DNA from: Amphimedon queenslandica
Lineage: Eukaryota; Porifera; Demospongiae; Haplosclerida; Niphatidae
Length of the DNA: 24,978 nucleotides
Reading direction: 5' to 3'
NCBI RefSeq assembly: GCF_000090795.2
Contig: NW_003546615.1
Span: forward strand, 53,378-78,355
The notes under the pieces were generated by a model, which was given only the letters and a program-made list of their open reading frames with translations, had not been told where the DNA came from and ran no database searches. The translations under genes were made by a program, and so were the position numbers. This document shows, piece by piece, positions 1-9,690 of this stretch (positions are counted from its first letter, which is position 1; every line of letters starts with the position of its first letter).

Positions 1-1
1 T

Positions 2-634
2 GCCATTTTTCCTGTTCACCTGCTCAAAGTTATGAGATTCCTAAGCAATGAAGAACACATGAAAAGACTTAAAGAAAATGGAATAACAATTGAAACTCCT
101 TCATATACAATGGAAATAGCAGAGAGACTGAGAGAAGCATCGATAGAAGAGTTGCTAGAGGAGGAAGAAGATGAATTGCAGTGTCAGTACTTTTTATTGC
201 TGGAAAAAGTAAAGAGGATGGAACAAGACCAGTTGAAGATTCAACAAGAGCAATTGAGGACTGAACAACAGCAGTTGAGGGACAGGGCATACTACATTGT
301 ACAAATTGCAATAACAAAAGCAACAGGACGTGTGAACCTTCATGAAATTAAAGAGTACTATGAAGAAAAGTTAAAAAATCAAAATGAGACAATTTTTGTA
401 CAGAGTAAAGCCTATGAAGATAAAGTTCAACAGCTTTTAGAAGAAATTGATTCACTTAAGTCAGAAATACAAATGAAGGAAAGAATAGAGGATCGTAAGA
501 GAACTTCTGAAAGAGTACTTAGTACAGAAATTAGAAGAAAAGTATCAATAAAAGTCTCATCAAAAAAACTTGAGGTTTCTCAAAAATCTTTTCCAAGCAC
601 AGACAGTGGCCTTAGTATTGATAGTGAAATATGA
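2..634 (+). CDS. DD1: 3' end of death-domain family gene, type A tail (partial)
   Basis: This is the last 210 codons of exon 3 of a gene whose start lies left of the window. The frame is open from base 2 (AIFPVHLLKV) to a TGA at 632-634. It begins inside the conserved IFPVHLLKVMRFLSN block of the helical domain. It then runs through GITIETPSYTMEIAERLREA and an acidic stretch (EELLEEEEDE) into a Gln/Glu/Lys-rich segment, about residues 65-160, that looks like a coiled coil. It ends in a basic region and the type A terminus PSTDSGLSIDSEI. The tail is nearly identical to that of DD4, and the downstream flank also matches those of DD4 and DD6, so it belongs to the same duplicated unit. The death domain itself is not visible here. 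The function is unknown; membership of the family is certain from the match to DD4. Confidence 0.88.
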   Translation, partial: AIFPVHLLKVMRFLSNEEHMKRLKENGITIETPSYTMEIAERLREASIEELLEEEEDELQCQYFLLLEKVKRMEQDQLKIQQEQLRTEQQQLRDRAYYIVQIAITKATGRVNLHEIKEYYEEKLKNQNETIFVQSKAYEDKVQQLLEEIDSLKSEIQMKERIEDRKRTSERVLSTEIRRKVSIKVSSKKLEVSQKSFPSTDSGLSIDSEI

Positions 635-1492
635 GTGACTTTTCGTTATATTTTAATGATCAAACACATTAATTACTTTAATAATTGATGCCATACATGT
701 CGCTCATAACTATTAAATTGAAAAATTATTACTTACATGTATAATAGATCCATGCTTGACAGTAGTCGGCAAGACTAGCTTGACAGTAGGTAGAAATAGA
801 GCAAAAACCTCACATCAAAATTTCTTAAAATCTTCAGTCTAGTAAAAGCATTAACTCAACCCACAAACCAGACCCACTACTTACCTATTTATTATGCCAT
901 AAATTTCAGCAAAAACAGGGAGTCAGAGAAGACATTAGTTGCAGCAGATTTTTGCTAAGGGAGACAAAGGGGGGATAGTGAGAATTGTTAGTTATTTGAT
1001 CATTATGTATATTTTTTCTTTTTGTGGTCACAGTGGTCAATCTGAGGTGTGCAACTCAAACTAATGAAATTAATAATAGATCTAATAATAATCAAAATGT
1101 ATCTGTATATACCTTGTTTATACCTTCAGACCTCAATAAACCATACTAGATTCTTGTATTTTACTATAATAATAACAACAATAATTAAAAAAATAATAAT
1201 GATATACCTCTTGTAGATTAATTAGTTGGATGTCAATTTTGTGAATGAGCTGTCAAAAAACAATTGTAATTTTAATAAGATTAATTTTACACAAACTCTA
1301 TATGAGCACTTTACTGTTTCAAAATTAGAATACGGTACATTACATATTAAAAACTATATTTTTAAAAATACAAAAATCGAAGCACTATTGTTTCTGACAA
1401 TGATTATACATAACATCCTTCATAATTGGAATGCAACGTAAATGTATGCATAATTAAAATTTTATAAATAGATATAATGAAGTAACTTCGAT
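635..1492. other. Intergenic flank, type A unit
   Basis: I see no gene on the + strand. The sequence is a diverged copy of the flanks after DD4 (11754-12486) and DD6 (21679-22319). The shared blocks include the segment reading tcaattttgtgaatgagctgtca on +. On the - strand this block sits between a splice-acceptor-like GACAG and a GTAYATC donor and could be a small exon (about 1215-1256). That frame (LIHKIDIQLINLQE) is open here, but has an in-frame TGA in the two other copies. The rest is AT-rich and unassigned. Confidence 0.5.
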
Positions 1493-1690
1493 TTAGAGTT
1501 TCTTTCTCAATGGTTCATCATTAGATTGCTCCTTGCTTTCTCTCTTTTCACCTAATAATAATAACAATAAAATCAATTCTCTCTCCCTCTCTCTTACCTC
1601 TTACTGACAGTGGATGGTGTTTGCCAGTATGAGAATGATATGCTTCATAAAAGTGTTCAATGTGTTGTTTCTTAATAAAATGGTACACAT
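1493..1690 (-). pseudogene. RTEL1-like 3' exons, copy 1 (possible harmonin-like exon plus terminal exon)
   Basis: On the - strand an exon at 1690-1598 is bounded by TATAG and GTAAGAG. It reads VYHFIKKQHIEHFYEAYHSH and then TGKHHPLSVR. A second exon at 1551-1493, after TTAG, reads EKRESKEQSNDEPLRKKL and stops. The phases fit: G joins GT to give Gly. Paralogous exons occur at 12487-12704 and 22320-22538 with mostly conservative changes. The pattern of aromatic and His residues resembles the end of the harmonin-like domain of RTEL1, judged from memory of that family. The nearby RTEL1 helicase gene on the same strand makes it reasonable that these are duplicated RTEL1 3' exons. This copy has consistent phases, but no complete gene can be traced to it. 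Confidence 0.5.
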
Positions 1691-2225
1691 CTATAAAAAT
1701 GCAGGTTGTAAAGTCATAGCCGGGGTAGGGTTATTCTAATTTATTCCTAAAGCTAAAAATAAATCTGGAACTTAGTCCATTAGGGAACTTCATTAAATTC
1801 TATGTTGCCCACATAGACTTTTGAAGCCAAATATCTGCTAGGCAACTTTGCTTTAATCAATTTGCAAGGCTTTGTTACCTCTTCCATGTAACAAAGCCAT
1901 GGTTTTATTGTCAAGCAAAAATAAAATAGACTCTTTTCTTGGTTATCATGTTGCTTACATGATAAAAGGGCTATACACAAAATCCAAGAGCACAACCAAG
2001 GCAAAATGTTGATAGCAATCTTGAATACAATAAACATCTATTCTATTTTTGCAATGCTGTATATAACATATTGCCTATGTTGCACTGTGATAACGTGGTC
2101 ATTAAACAAACAATAACTTATGAATAAAAACTAACAATGAATTCCCTCTATTTCAGCAATAGATACGCAGATATGCCCTTTTCCTCCTAAGCTACAGTTT
2201 AGTGTTCAATAGCTTGAGCTCAGTT
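1691..2225. other. Intergenic, upstream of DD2
   Basis: There is no supported gene. The sequence does not match the regions upstream of DD5 and DD7, which are close copies of each other, so the DD2 5' flank has been replaced or heavily altered. A TTTCAG sits at 2151-2156, but the frame that enters the DD2 death domain has a TAG at 2160-2162, so no leader exon can be joined there. Confidence 0.5.
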
Positions 2226-4097
2226 ATGAATGGTAAACCAGATCTGAAGACTGTGTGTGCTATAGTGAGGACAAGCAGATGGCATCAGTTGGGTCTACAG
2301 CTAGGAGTTGATGACAAGAAGCTCCAAGAAATTGATTCAGAGAAATCAGATACACAAGAAAAAAGAACACAGATGTTTTGTGCTTGGATCAATAGTCAAC
2401 CAGGAGCTAGTCACAATCAACTGGTTGAGGCACTGAGACTCAAAGTAATAGGAGAGGACAGAATGGCTCGGGAATATGAAGAAAAAGTGAAGGAGGAAGC
2501 ATCTAAAACCCATCACACAGGTATGAAATAAAAGCCAACAAAAATCATACACACAAAAATTCCAAACTGTAAAAATGGTATGCTTAAAATCAATATTATT
2601 ATGTATACAGGAGCTCAAGTTGTGCAAGCATCAACTTCAACGGCACCTGCTTGGAGCACAAGCACAGGTATGCAAACTATGCATATCTACACATCAGACA
2701 CAACACATGAGTAGAGAAAATTTTTAGATTTACTCTTTATACAAAATCACAAAACATACAAAGTCAATAATACAAAGGTTTAAAGCATTTCCTCTCTCTT
2801 TTCGTCAACCCCCTCCCCCTTTCTCTTTCTCCATCCAGTTATCAATTCAATCACACAAAAAGTATTAGAAGTAGATTTACTAACAGATCAAGCATATAAA
2901 TTACAAGACAAATATCACAAGCTTCTTCTCAAAATACAAGAACTATCACAAAACGCTAATGTAGGGATAGTCAAAAACCTGCTAAGAAATATATTGCAAG
3001 ACAATTGTATCTATCAGTCACATGGACTTAGTTTCTACAAGCAGCAGATTGATGGAATCACAAGCATGGATGAAGTATTTGCTTTTCTCATTGAGAATCA
3101 CTTCATTGGTTACTTAAACTATTACCTCCTCATGAAATTCTCAAGCAAGGTCATATGTGGAGATCAATATAAAGAGGCAAAAGAGAAGGTACTAAAGTAT
3201 GAGAAACACTATCGTAAGTTCATTGACGAGCCAGCCTTTTACCAACTGATTATGTTTTTCGACGAAAATCCTCATTTAAACCCAGGCACTGTCGTGGGGC
3301 TACCAATTATTGTCATTTGCCTTTCACAAAAGTGGAAAAATCGAAACAAAAAAGATCTAAATGAATGGACGATATTCTTGCAAGAGAACGAGCACATACT
3401 CCAAGGTATTGGAAAAGGATGCACACTAATTACTTATGCCATGTTTCCTGTTCACCTGCTCAAAGTTATGAAATTCCTAAGCAACAAAAAAATAATGGAA
3501 AGGCTTAGAGAAAACGGAATAACAATTGAAACTCCTTCGTATACACTGGAAATAGCAGAGAGACTGAGAGAAGCATCAACAGAAGAGTTGCTAGAGGAGG
3601 AAGAAGATACCTCAGATATAATGCAGTATCAGTACTTCTTACTGCTTGAAAAAGTAGAGAGGATTCAAGAAGACCGGCTGAGGATTGAACAGGATCGGTT
3701 GAGGGACAGGGCATACTACATTGTACAGATTGCAGTAACAAGAGCAACAGAGCGTGTGACACGTTACAAATTCGAGACGTCCTATGAGGAAAAGTTAAAT
3801 ACAATTCAAAAGCAGATTTTTGAGGATGTAGTGGAGTTACTTAAGGCTGATACTGAAAGGACTGAAAGAATACATCAACGCAAGAGATCAGAAAGAGGCC
3901 TCGACCCAGAGATGAAAAAAAAAGTTTCAACAGACGTTTCGACAAAAAAAATTAAGACGATGCTAGAAGCTTCTTTGGAAAAACCTATTCCAAGGACATC
4001 CCATGATTATGACGATATAGTCAGTGGCTTTGACAGTGGTTACGCTACACAAGGATCATCCTACACCAGCAGAGTCATGCATTACATACCACAGTAA
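2226..4097 (+). CDS. DD2: death-domain protein with uncharacterised helical domain, type B tail
   Basis: Exons are 2226-2520, 2611-2667 and 2839-4097, with both introns GT-AG in phase 1, giving about 536 residues. Exon 1 begins at the Met of MNGKPDLK and encodes a death domain (about residues 1-85). Its signatures are RTSRWHQLGLQLGV (helices 1-2) and the MFCAWINSQPGASHNQLVEA block. Exon 2 gives the linker ending in WSTSTG. Exon 3 gives the helical domain (NHFIGYLNYYLL, NPGTVVGLPIIVI, FPVHLLKVMKFLSN), then EELLEEEEDTSD, a coiled-coil-like segment and the type B terminus DDIVSGFDSGYATQ. Unlike its paralogues it has no in-frame ATG upstream of MNGK, so the usual 15-35 residue leader is missing. 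Its exon 3 is the most diverged of the set. It may act as a death-domain adaptor, but no partner can be deduced. Confidence 0.83.
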
Positions 4098-4508
4098 CTT
4101 TTGCATTACAACCTTTAACGATTTACACAAAATTTTAATATTATTTGAATAATTGGGGCCACACTATGGGGACTAATTATCATTATTATGTGTATTATTA
4201 TTATTATTATCATTATTATCATTATTACTATTATTTATTATTTATTATTATTATTATTAATTATTTAGTGTACACATACTTTCAAAAAGGTTGTCAATAG
4301 ATGGAATACAAAAAATTTCTTTCAAAACTTCCAAAAATTGTCACTATTTTCAATCTATAGTACAGCAAAACATAAGTTCCACCCCACAAACCACACCAAT
4401 TTACCTTATTATAATTACCATAAGCTCTCTTGCTATAATGGAGGAGATAGGTGCAGCTGATTCCTGCTGGAAGAAATAAATAACTTAAGTTAGGAATTAG
4501 TTTTGTAC
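4098..4508. repeat. Intergenic flank, type B unit, with ATT microsatellite
   Basis: No gene. An imperfect (ATT)n/(ATC)n tract lies at about 4180-4264. The block from about 4265 to 4500 is a close copy of 7490-7720 after DD3, including cacaaaccacaccaa, which also occurs in diverged form at about 870, 7615, 8385 and 11975. The match shows that the DD2 and DD3 downstream flanks share an origin. Confidence 0.6.
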
Positions 4509-4583
4509 TTTATCATCCATTATTATTATTCTCTTTCTTTTACTGGCCAGTGAAGAGTCAAATTTACTAACTGAAGGATGATA
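4509..4583 (-). pseudogene. Stand-alone copy of an RTEL1 linker exon (SKRKK exon), intact frame
   Basis: On the - strand, 75 bp lie between an acceptor (GATTAG) and a donor (GTACAA). They encode 25 codons reading YHPSVSKFDSSLASKRKRII then IMDDK. The RTEL1 exon at 14604-14678 is also exactly 75 bp and reads [20 protein letters not shown] then IIDDK, in the same phase. The upstream RTEL1 exons are not recognisable beside this copy, so it is an isolated duplicated exon. The frame and the splice dinucleotides are retained. A retained role, for example as an alternative 3' part of an RTEL1 transcript, is possible but unproven. Confidence 0.75.
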
Positions 4584-5182
4584 CTAATCAAATAAATAGT
4601 AAAATAACAATAACAATTGTAAACGTAAGGGCATAAACAAGTTTCGAAATAAATTTGTAATCAATTTATACTCTTTAAATTATCTCATACTAAACCATTT
4701 CTGATGTACATGTACACTAAACACTATAGGGTATACATTACATGGCAAAATGCAGCAGGGAAAATTTAACTTTCTACCGACATAATAATTTTTTTAAATT
4801 CATACTGTCAATTTTTGATAACAAATGAAATTGAAGTCTTATAATTGCATCAGACTTTTCTCAATAGATCTGCTTTCTCTAGTGTACAAAAGAGAAAAGG
4901 AAAGAAAATAATAATAAATAGAACAATAAAATACCTACCACTGTTTCTCTTTTTGTATTAAAAGTGTAGGGTGAGAATTCAGTGCTGATATAAGCTCGTC
5001 ATGTGCAGGAATTCCTTATGAGGGAATTAGTCAATGATGCAAGATAACAATACTATCAATTGTACTACAGTTGTGACAGTTTAGGTTATCACAACAGTCA
5101 TATGTGATATACCACTGCTGTTTGAAAAAGATTAAGAGGTTAGTAACTATTGAACCCTGAAAAGATAAAACGACCTGCTGCA
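4584..5182. other. Intergenic, upstream of DD3
   Basis: No gene. Bases about 4590-4980 are a diverged copy of 8400-8770 upstream of DD4. Shared blocks include the one around agacttttctcaatagatctgc and a ctaccactgtttctcttt block. This shows that DD3 and DD4 share their 5' flank as well as their leader type. No clear TATA box or other promoter element was identified. Confidence 0.5.
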
Positions 5183-7149
5183 ATGGCTGAAAAAAGAAGT
5201 CCTTCTCCTACTCCTCCTCTCCCTCCTAACAGCTTGAGCTCAGTTATGAATGGTAAACCAGCTCTTAAGACTGTGTGTGCTATAGTTAGGACAAGTAGAT
5301 GGCATCAGTTGGGTATACAGCTAGGAGTTGATGAGGAAATGCTGCAGGATATAGAGAATGACAGATCAGAGACACAAGATAAAAGAACACAGATGTTTCG
5401 TCTTTGGATTGCAAGCCAACCAGGAGCTAGTCACAATCAACTGGTTGAGGTACTGAGACTCAAAGTAATGGGAGAGGACAGAATGGCTCAGGAATATGAA
5501 GAAAAAGTGAAGGAGGAAGCATCTAAAACCACAGAAGCTACTCAAACAGGTATAAACTACCGTATAGATCAGAAAATTAGTGTGGTAGAAAATTTTTGTG
5601 TTTTAGTGATTTAATTTTTACTAAATAAGACTGTGTCATGTATTATTGAATGTGGCATGTAATGATATGGGTAATCTAATTTTTTGTGAAATTCTAATCC
5701 AGTAAAATTTAAATTACAGTAAAACTTTCCAGATAGATGGTATTTACATTAAATGTAAAAAAATTTTGAAAAGGCCACAGATTAATAAATATTTCATATA
5801 GACTTAGGAGCTCAAGTTGCACAAGTATCAACATCTTTAACAGTACCTACTTGGAGCACAAGCACAGGTATACACAGCATGAAATTTATTGATTGCAAAT
5901 GTCACTATTGTAAAATCATAAAGCCCTCTCTTTCCCAGTTATCACTTCAATGGTAGAGAAAGCATCAGATGTACTAACAGATCAGGCGTATCAATTACAA
6001 GAAAAATATGACAAGCTCCTACAGCTGATACAGGGTTTCTCAAAAAATGCCGACGTAGGAATAGTCAAGAACCAGCTAAGAAATGTACTACAGGAGAAGT
6101 GCTTCAATCAGTCACATGGAATTAGCTTTTACAAGAAGCTAATCGATAAGATTACAAGCATGGATGAAGTATTTGCTTTTCTCATTGAGAATCACTTTGT
6201 TGGTTACTTAAATTATTATCTTCTAATGAGATTCTCAAGTAAGGTTATATGTGGAGATGGGCACAAAAAGGCACAAAAGAAAGTACTAAAGTATGAGAAG
6301 CACTATCGTAAGTTCATTGAAGAGCCTGCCTTTTACCAACTCATTGAGGTTTTTGATGACAACCCTCATCTAAACCCAGGCACTGTTGTGGGACTACCGA
6401 TTGTTGTCATTCGCCTTTCGCAACAGTGGAAAACCAGAAATAAAAAAGATCTAAACGAATGGATATCTTTTCTAAAAGAGAACAAGCACCTACTTCAAAG
6501 TATCGGCTACAAATGCATACTGATTACTTATGCTATTTTTCCTGTTCACCTGCTCAAAGTTATGAGATTCCTAAGCAATGAAGAACACATGAAAAGACTT
6601 AAAGAAAACGGAATAACAATCGAAACTCCTTCATATACAATGGAAATAGCAGAGAGACTGAGAGAAGCATCAACAGAAGAGTTGGTAGAGGAGGAGGAAG
6701 ATGAAATGCAGTGTCAGTACTTTTTATTGCTGGAAAAAGTAAAGAGGATGGAACAAGAGCAGTTGAGGGACAGGGCATACTACATTGTACAGATTGCAGT
6801 AACAAGAGCAACAGAGCGTGTGACACGTGATGAATTTGAGACGTCCTATGAGGAAAAGTTAAATACAATTCAAAAGCAGATTTTTGAGGATGTACTGGAG
6901 TTACTCAAGGCTGATACTGAAAGGATTGAAAGAATACATCAACGCAAAAGATCAGAAAGGGGTCTCGACCCAGAGATTAAAAGAAAAGCTTCGACAAAAA
7001 AAGTTAAGACTATGCTAAAAGCTTCGTTGAAAAAACCTATTCTAAGGACATCCCATGATTATGACGATATAGTCAGTGGCCTTGACAGTGGTTACACTAC
7101 ACAAAGATCATCCTGCACCAGCAGAGTCATGTATTACATACCACAGTAA
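5183..7149 (+). CDS. DD3: death-domain protein, type A-like front with type B tail (hybrid)
   Basis: Exons are 5183-5549, 5808-5867 and 5939-7149, GT-AG, phase 1 and 1, giving about 545 residues. The start is the ATG of MAEKRSPSPTPPLPP. The frame is open upstream to 5150 but has no earlier ATG. The death domain covers roughly residues 25-110 (RTSRWHQLGIQLGV, MFRLWIASQPGASHNQLVEV). Exon 2 encodes AQVAQVSTSLTVPTWSTSTG. Exon 3 carries the helical domain (NHFVGYLNYYLLMRF, NPGTVVGLPIVVI, YAIFPVHLLKVMRFLSNEEH), an acidic hinge, a shortened coiled coil and the type B end DDIVSGLDSGYTTQ. The leader and the QCQYFLLLEKVKRM block are like type A genes. The sequence after RDRAYYIVQIAVTRATERV is type B. 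This suggests an A/B recombinant. No frameshift or stop is seen. Confidence 0.88.
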
Positions 7150-7731
7150 CTTTTGCATTACAACCTTTAGCGATTTTGTCATGGAACTGTATAGAAACTG
7201 GATTATTACCATTAATGTATATTAATTAATTAACTAATTATTAATAATTTGTGCATATATAAAGCCAGTTGGCCTTATTTGAAAGAGAGTTCTTTGTTAT
7301 TCAGCTAGTCTCTAAGTAAAATATTTTGAAAAATTCTTGCGAGCTGTGACAGATTTACACAAAATTTTAATATTACTTGAATAATTGAGGCCACACTATG
7401 GGCACTAATTATCATTATGTGTATTATTATTATTATCATTATTATTATTTATACTATTATTTATTATTTATTATTATTTTTATTAATTATTTTACATGTA
7501 CACATACTTTCGAAAAGGTTGTCAGTAGATGGAGTACAAAAAATTTCTTTCAAAACTTTCAAAAAGTTATCACTATTTTCAATCTATAGTACAGTAAAAC
7601 ATAAGCTCTGCCCACAAACCACACCAACTTACCTTATTATAATTACATCTCTCTTGCTATAATGGAGGAGATAGCTACAGCTGATTCCTTCTGGAGGGAA
7701 TAAATAACTTAAGTTAGTTCTAGTTTTGTAC
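7150..7731. other. Intergenic flank of DD3, with about 170 bp insertion and ATT repeat
   Basis: Compared with the flank of DD2, about 170 bases (near 7173-7345) are extra. They start just after the shared cctttarcga and end before the shared atttacacaaaattttaatatta. The extra block contains catatataaagcc at about 7254 and does not recur elsewhere in the window. An ATT-rich microsatellite lies at about 7420-7490. No gene. Confidence 0.55.
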
Positions 7732-7804
7732 CTTATCATCAATTATTATTATTTTCTTTTGTCACTGGCCAGTGAAGAGTCAGAGTTACTCACTGAAGGA
7801 TGAC
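7732..7804 (-). pseudogene. Broken copy of the RTEL1 SKRKK exon
   Basis: The - strand sequence matches the RTEL1 exon at 14604-14678 and its copy at 4509-4583 ([12 protein letters not shown] is readable). The acceptor AG has been lost (GATTATAG has become GATTCATG). A small indel after LAS throws the frame into TAATAA. The donor-like AAG/GTACAA remains. It is a decayed duplicate. Confidence 0.75.
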
Positions 7805-7844
7805 ATGAATCAAATAAATAGTAAAATAACAATAATATTATTAT

Positions 7845-8170
7845 ACAATAATTCAAAATCACTGCAATTTTTATTACACTTTCTGATATATAATGCTGCC
7901 CTTATGCTATGTAGAAAGTTTAAGGAAAGTCCAACAAAAATTATTTAAGTGATGGTATTTTTTTAATGAGTCAATTACTTAAAAATACCCAAGGCTATAT
8001 ATATATAGCCCATGGTTTTTTCAGAAAATTGGCTCCAAAATCACACCAAATTTTTATTACATTTTTTGATACACATTGATGTCCTTATGCTATGTAGAAA
8101 GTGTGACATGATTCTAACTAAAAATTTTCAAGCTACGACCATTTTTAAAAAGTAGCAAATTTTTGGAGAA
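7845..8170. repeat. Dispersed AT-rich repeat, two tandem diverged units
   Basis: Two imperfect units (about 7845-8010 and 8015-8170) share the pattern caaaatcac..caaatttttattacattttctgata, then tgcccttatgctatgtagaaagt and a run-out to aaaaattttc. The same family recurs as three units at 16638-17110. An 18-bp perfect palindrome, ggctatatatatatagcc, lies at 7993-8010 between the units. No coding capacity is seen. It could be a non-autonomous transposon or a satellite fragment. Confidence 0.65.
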
Positions 8171-9690
8171 GTAATTACACTATACAAGATAATTCCCCTT
8201 TCCCAATTAAAGAACACAAACACTGAGTGACTATAATTTCTACAATTAAAAATTGGATTTGGTTGGTCTAAACATTGTTATTATAACCATTGCATAATTA
8301 CTAGTACACATATAATAAAGGCTGAATTACAAAATTTCCTTTCCAAAATTCATAATTTACTGTACAGCCAACAAACCAGTAAACCACACCCAATAACCTC
8401 ATTGTAAGGGCATAAACAAGTGTTAAAACAAATTTTTAGTCAATTTATACTCTTTACCTCATACTACCCCATTTCTGATGTACTGTACATTAAACACTAT
8501 ATGGTATACATTACATGGAAAGGCAGCAGGGAAAATTTAACTTTCTACAATGATCACTATTTTTGAAAATTCATACTGTCAATTTTTGATAATAAATGAA
8601 ATTTAAATCTTAATAGCATCAGCTAGACTTTTCTCAATGGATCTGCTTCTCTAGAGACTACTTTCTCTAGTTTACAAAAAAGGTAAGAAAATAATACATG
8701 TACTAAATATAAGAATAAAATACCTACCACTGTTTCTCTTTCAGTGTTAAAAGTGTGCGGTGAGAATTGCTGGTATGAGCTTGTGATGTGCCTTATAAAA
8801 TGCTTACACCTAAAAATGTAATAAAAAATAATACTGTAAAGAACAATGCATAGATATTAATTACAAGAACTGTAATAATTTTTAGTCAATTGCTGTATGC
8901 AAAGACATTAGAAATATCAAAGTATGATATGGAAGTAGAAACATAATAGGCAAAATATTCCTTATGAGAAAATTTGTCTATCCCTTTGCTAGTGTTTCTC
9001 TTCCTTACTTTTCTCATTTGCTTACGTTCATCTTTTTAATGTTTTTACATCTATAATAATAATAATAATCATAGTACTAGAGCTACTGCCAGTATTCTAC
9101 TATGATTATTATTATTATACTATTAAAAAATTAAACGTTTGGTGGGAAATGTTATGTATACTATTTACAGTTCCATGTTAGAGATACATAAATATCCTGC
9201 CAGTTCATTTCTCATGGTAGGTCACAAATGGTGTATTCAGAAGCAGGTAGGCCTAGTATACAAAAGCCACTGATATGTAAACTAGGTAAATAAACTAAAC
9301 ATAGACATTGTGAACATTTGAACTGAGGCAATTGTGGGGTAGATTACGTTGTTGTAAATGGGTTAATGTGTGCTGTCAAAGGTGTTGTCAACAGCTATAC
9401 TGCATGCCTAATTCCGGTCATATTTTAATGCTATTTTGTGACTTTAACTCAAACACTATGCACATTTTACAAAGTGAAGCTGTGATATACTGATTATTTA
9501 TCTACTAAAAGTTCGGGTCTCCTGCTGAAAAGCAGGAAATTTAGCTTCCCCCACACCTATGCATAATCACACATTATTACTTCATAAGGTCAGTTTATTT
9601 GCTGTATCGTATTATTCATTTCAGTTTCCTGTTGGTATACGCAACAATAAAATTACATTCCCCGTTGGAAAATACATGTAAGGTCTGACA
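8171..9690. other. Long intergenic region upstream of DD4
   Basis: No gene is supported. Bases about 8400-8770 are homologous to 4590-4980 upstream of DD3. The part from about 8770 to 9690 is not repeated elsewhere in the window. It contains a perfect 21-bp inverted repeat (9056-9076 and 9098-9118, 21-base spacer) and a small hairpin TCCTGCT-GAAA-AGCAGGA at 9520-9537. A promoter for DD4 should lie near the right end, but no element can be named. Confidence 0.5.
9056..9118. repeat. Perfect 21-bp inverted repeat (hairpin)
   Basis: The left arm ends in aatcatagta (9076) and the right arm starts tactatgatt (9098). The arms are perfect complements over 21 bp, with a 21-base spacer. The outer half of each arm is an (AAT)n tract, so part of the match is low complexity, but the inner atcatagta is not. 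It could form a cruciform or an RNA hairpin. Confidence 0.7.

Noticed and set aside
69..323. Leucine-rich - strand frame, repeated at 3505-3804, 6599-6868, 11212-11442 and 21074-21316
   Set aside because: Antisense shadow of the acidic/Gln-rich part of exon 3. It recurs only because the + strand genes are duplicated.
1226..1441. 71-codon + strand frame
   Set aside because: AT-rich, no domain, not conserved as an open frame in the two homologous flanks.
1780..2037. 85-codon - strand frame
   Set aside because: No homology within the window and no splice or domain support.
2346..2627. Antisense frame over DD2 exon 1 (also 19949-20140)
   Set aside because: Reverse complement of the conserved death domain.
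7398..7662. Tyr/Ile-rich frames
   Set aside because: Translation of an ATT microsatellite.
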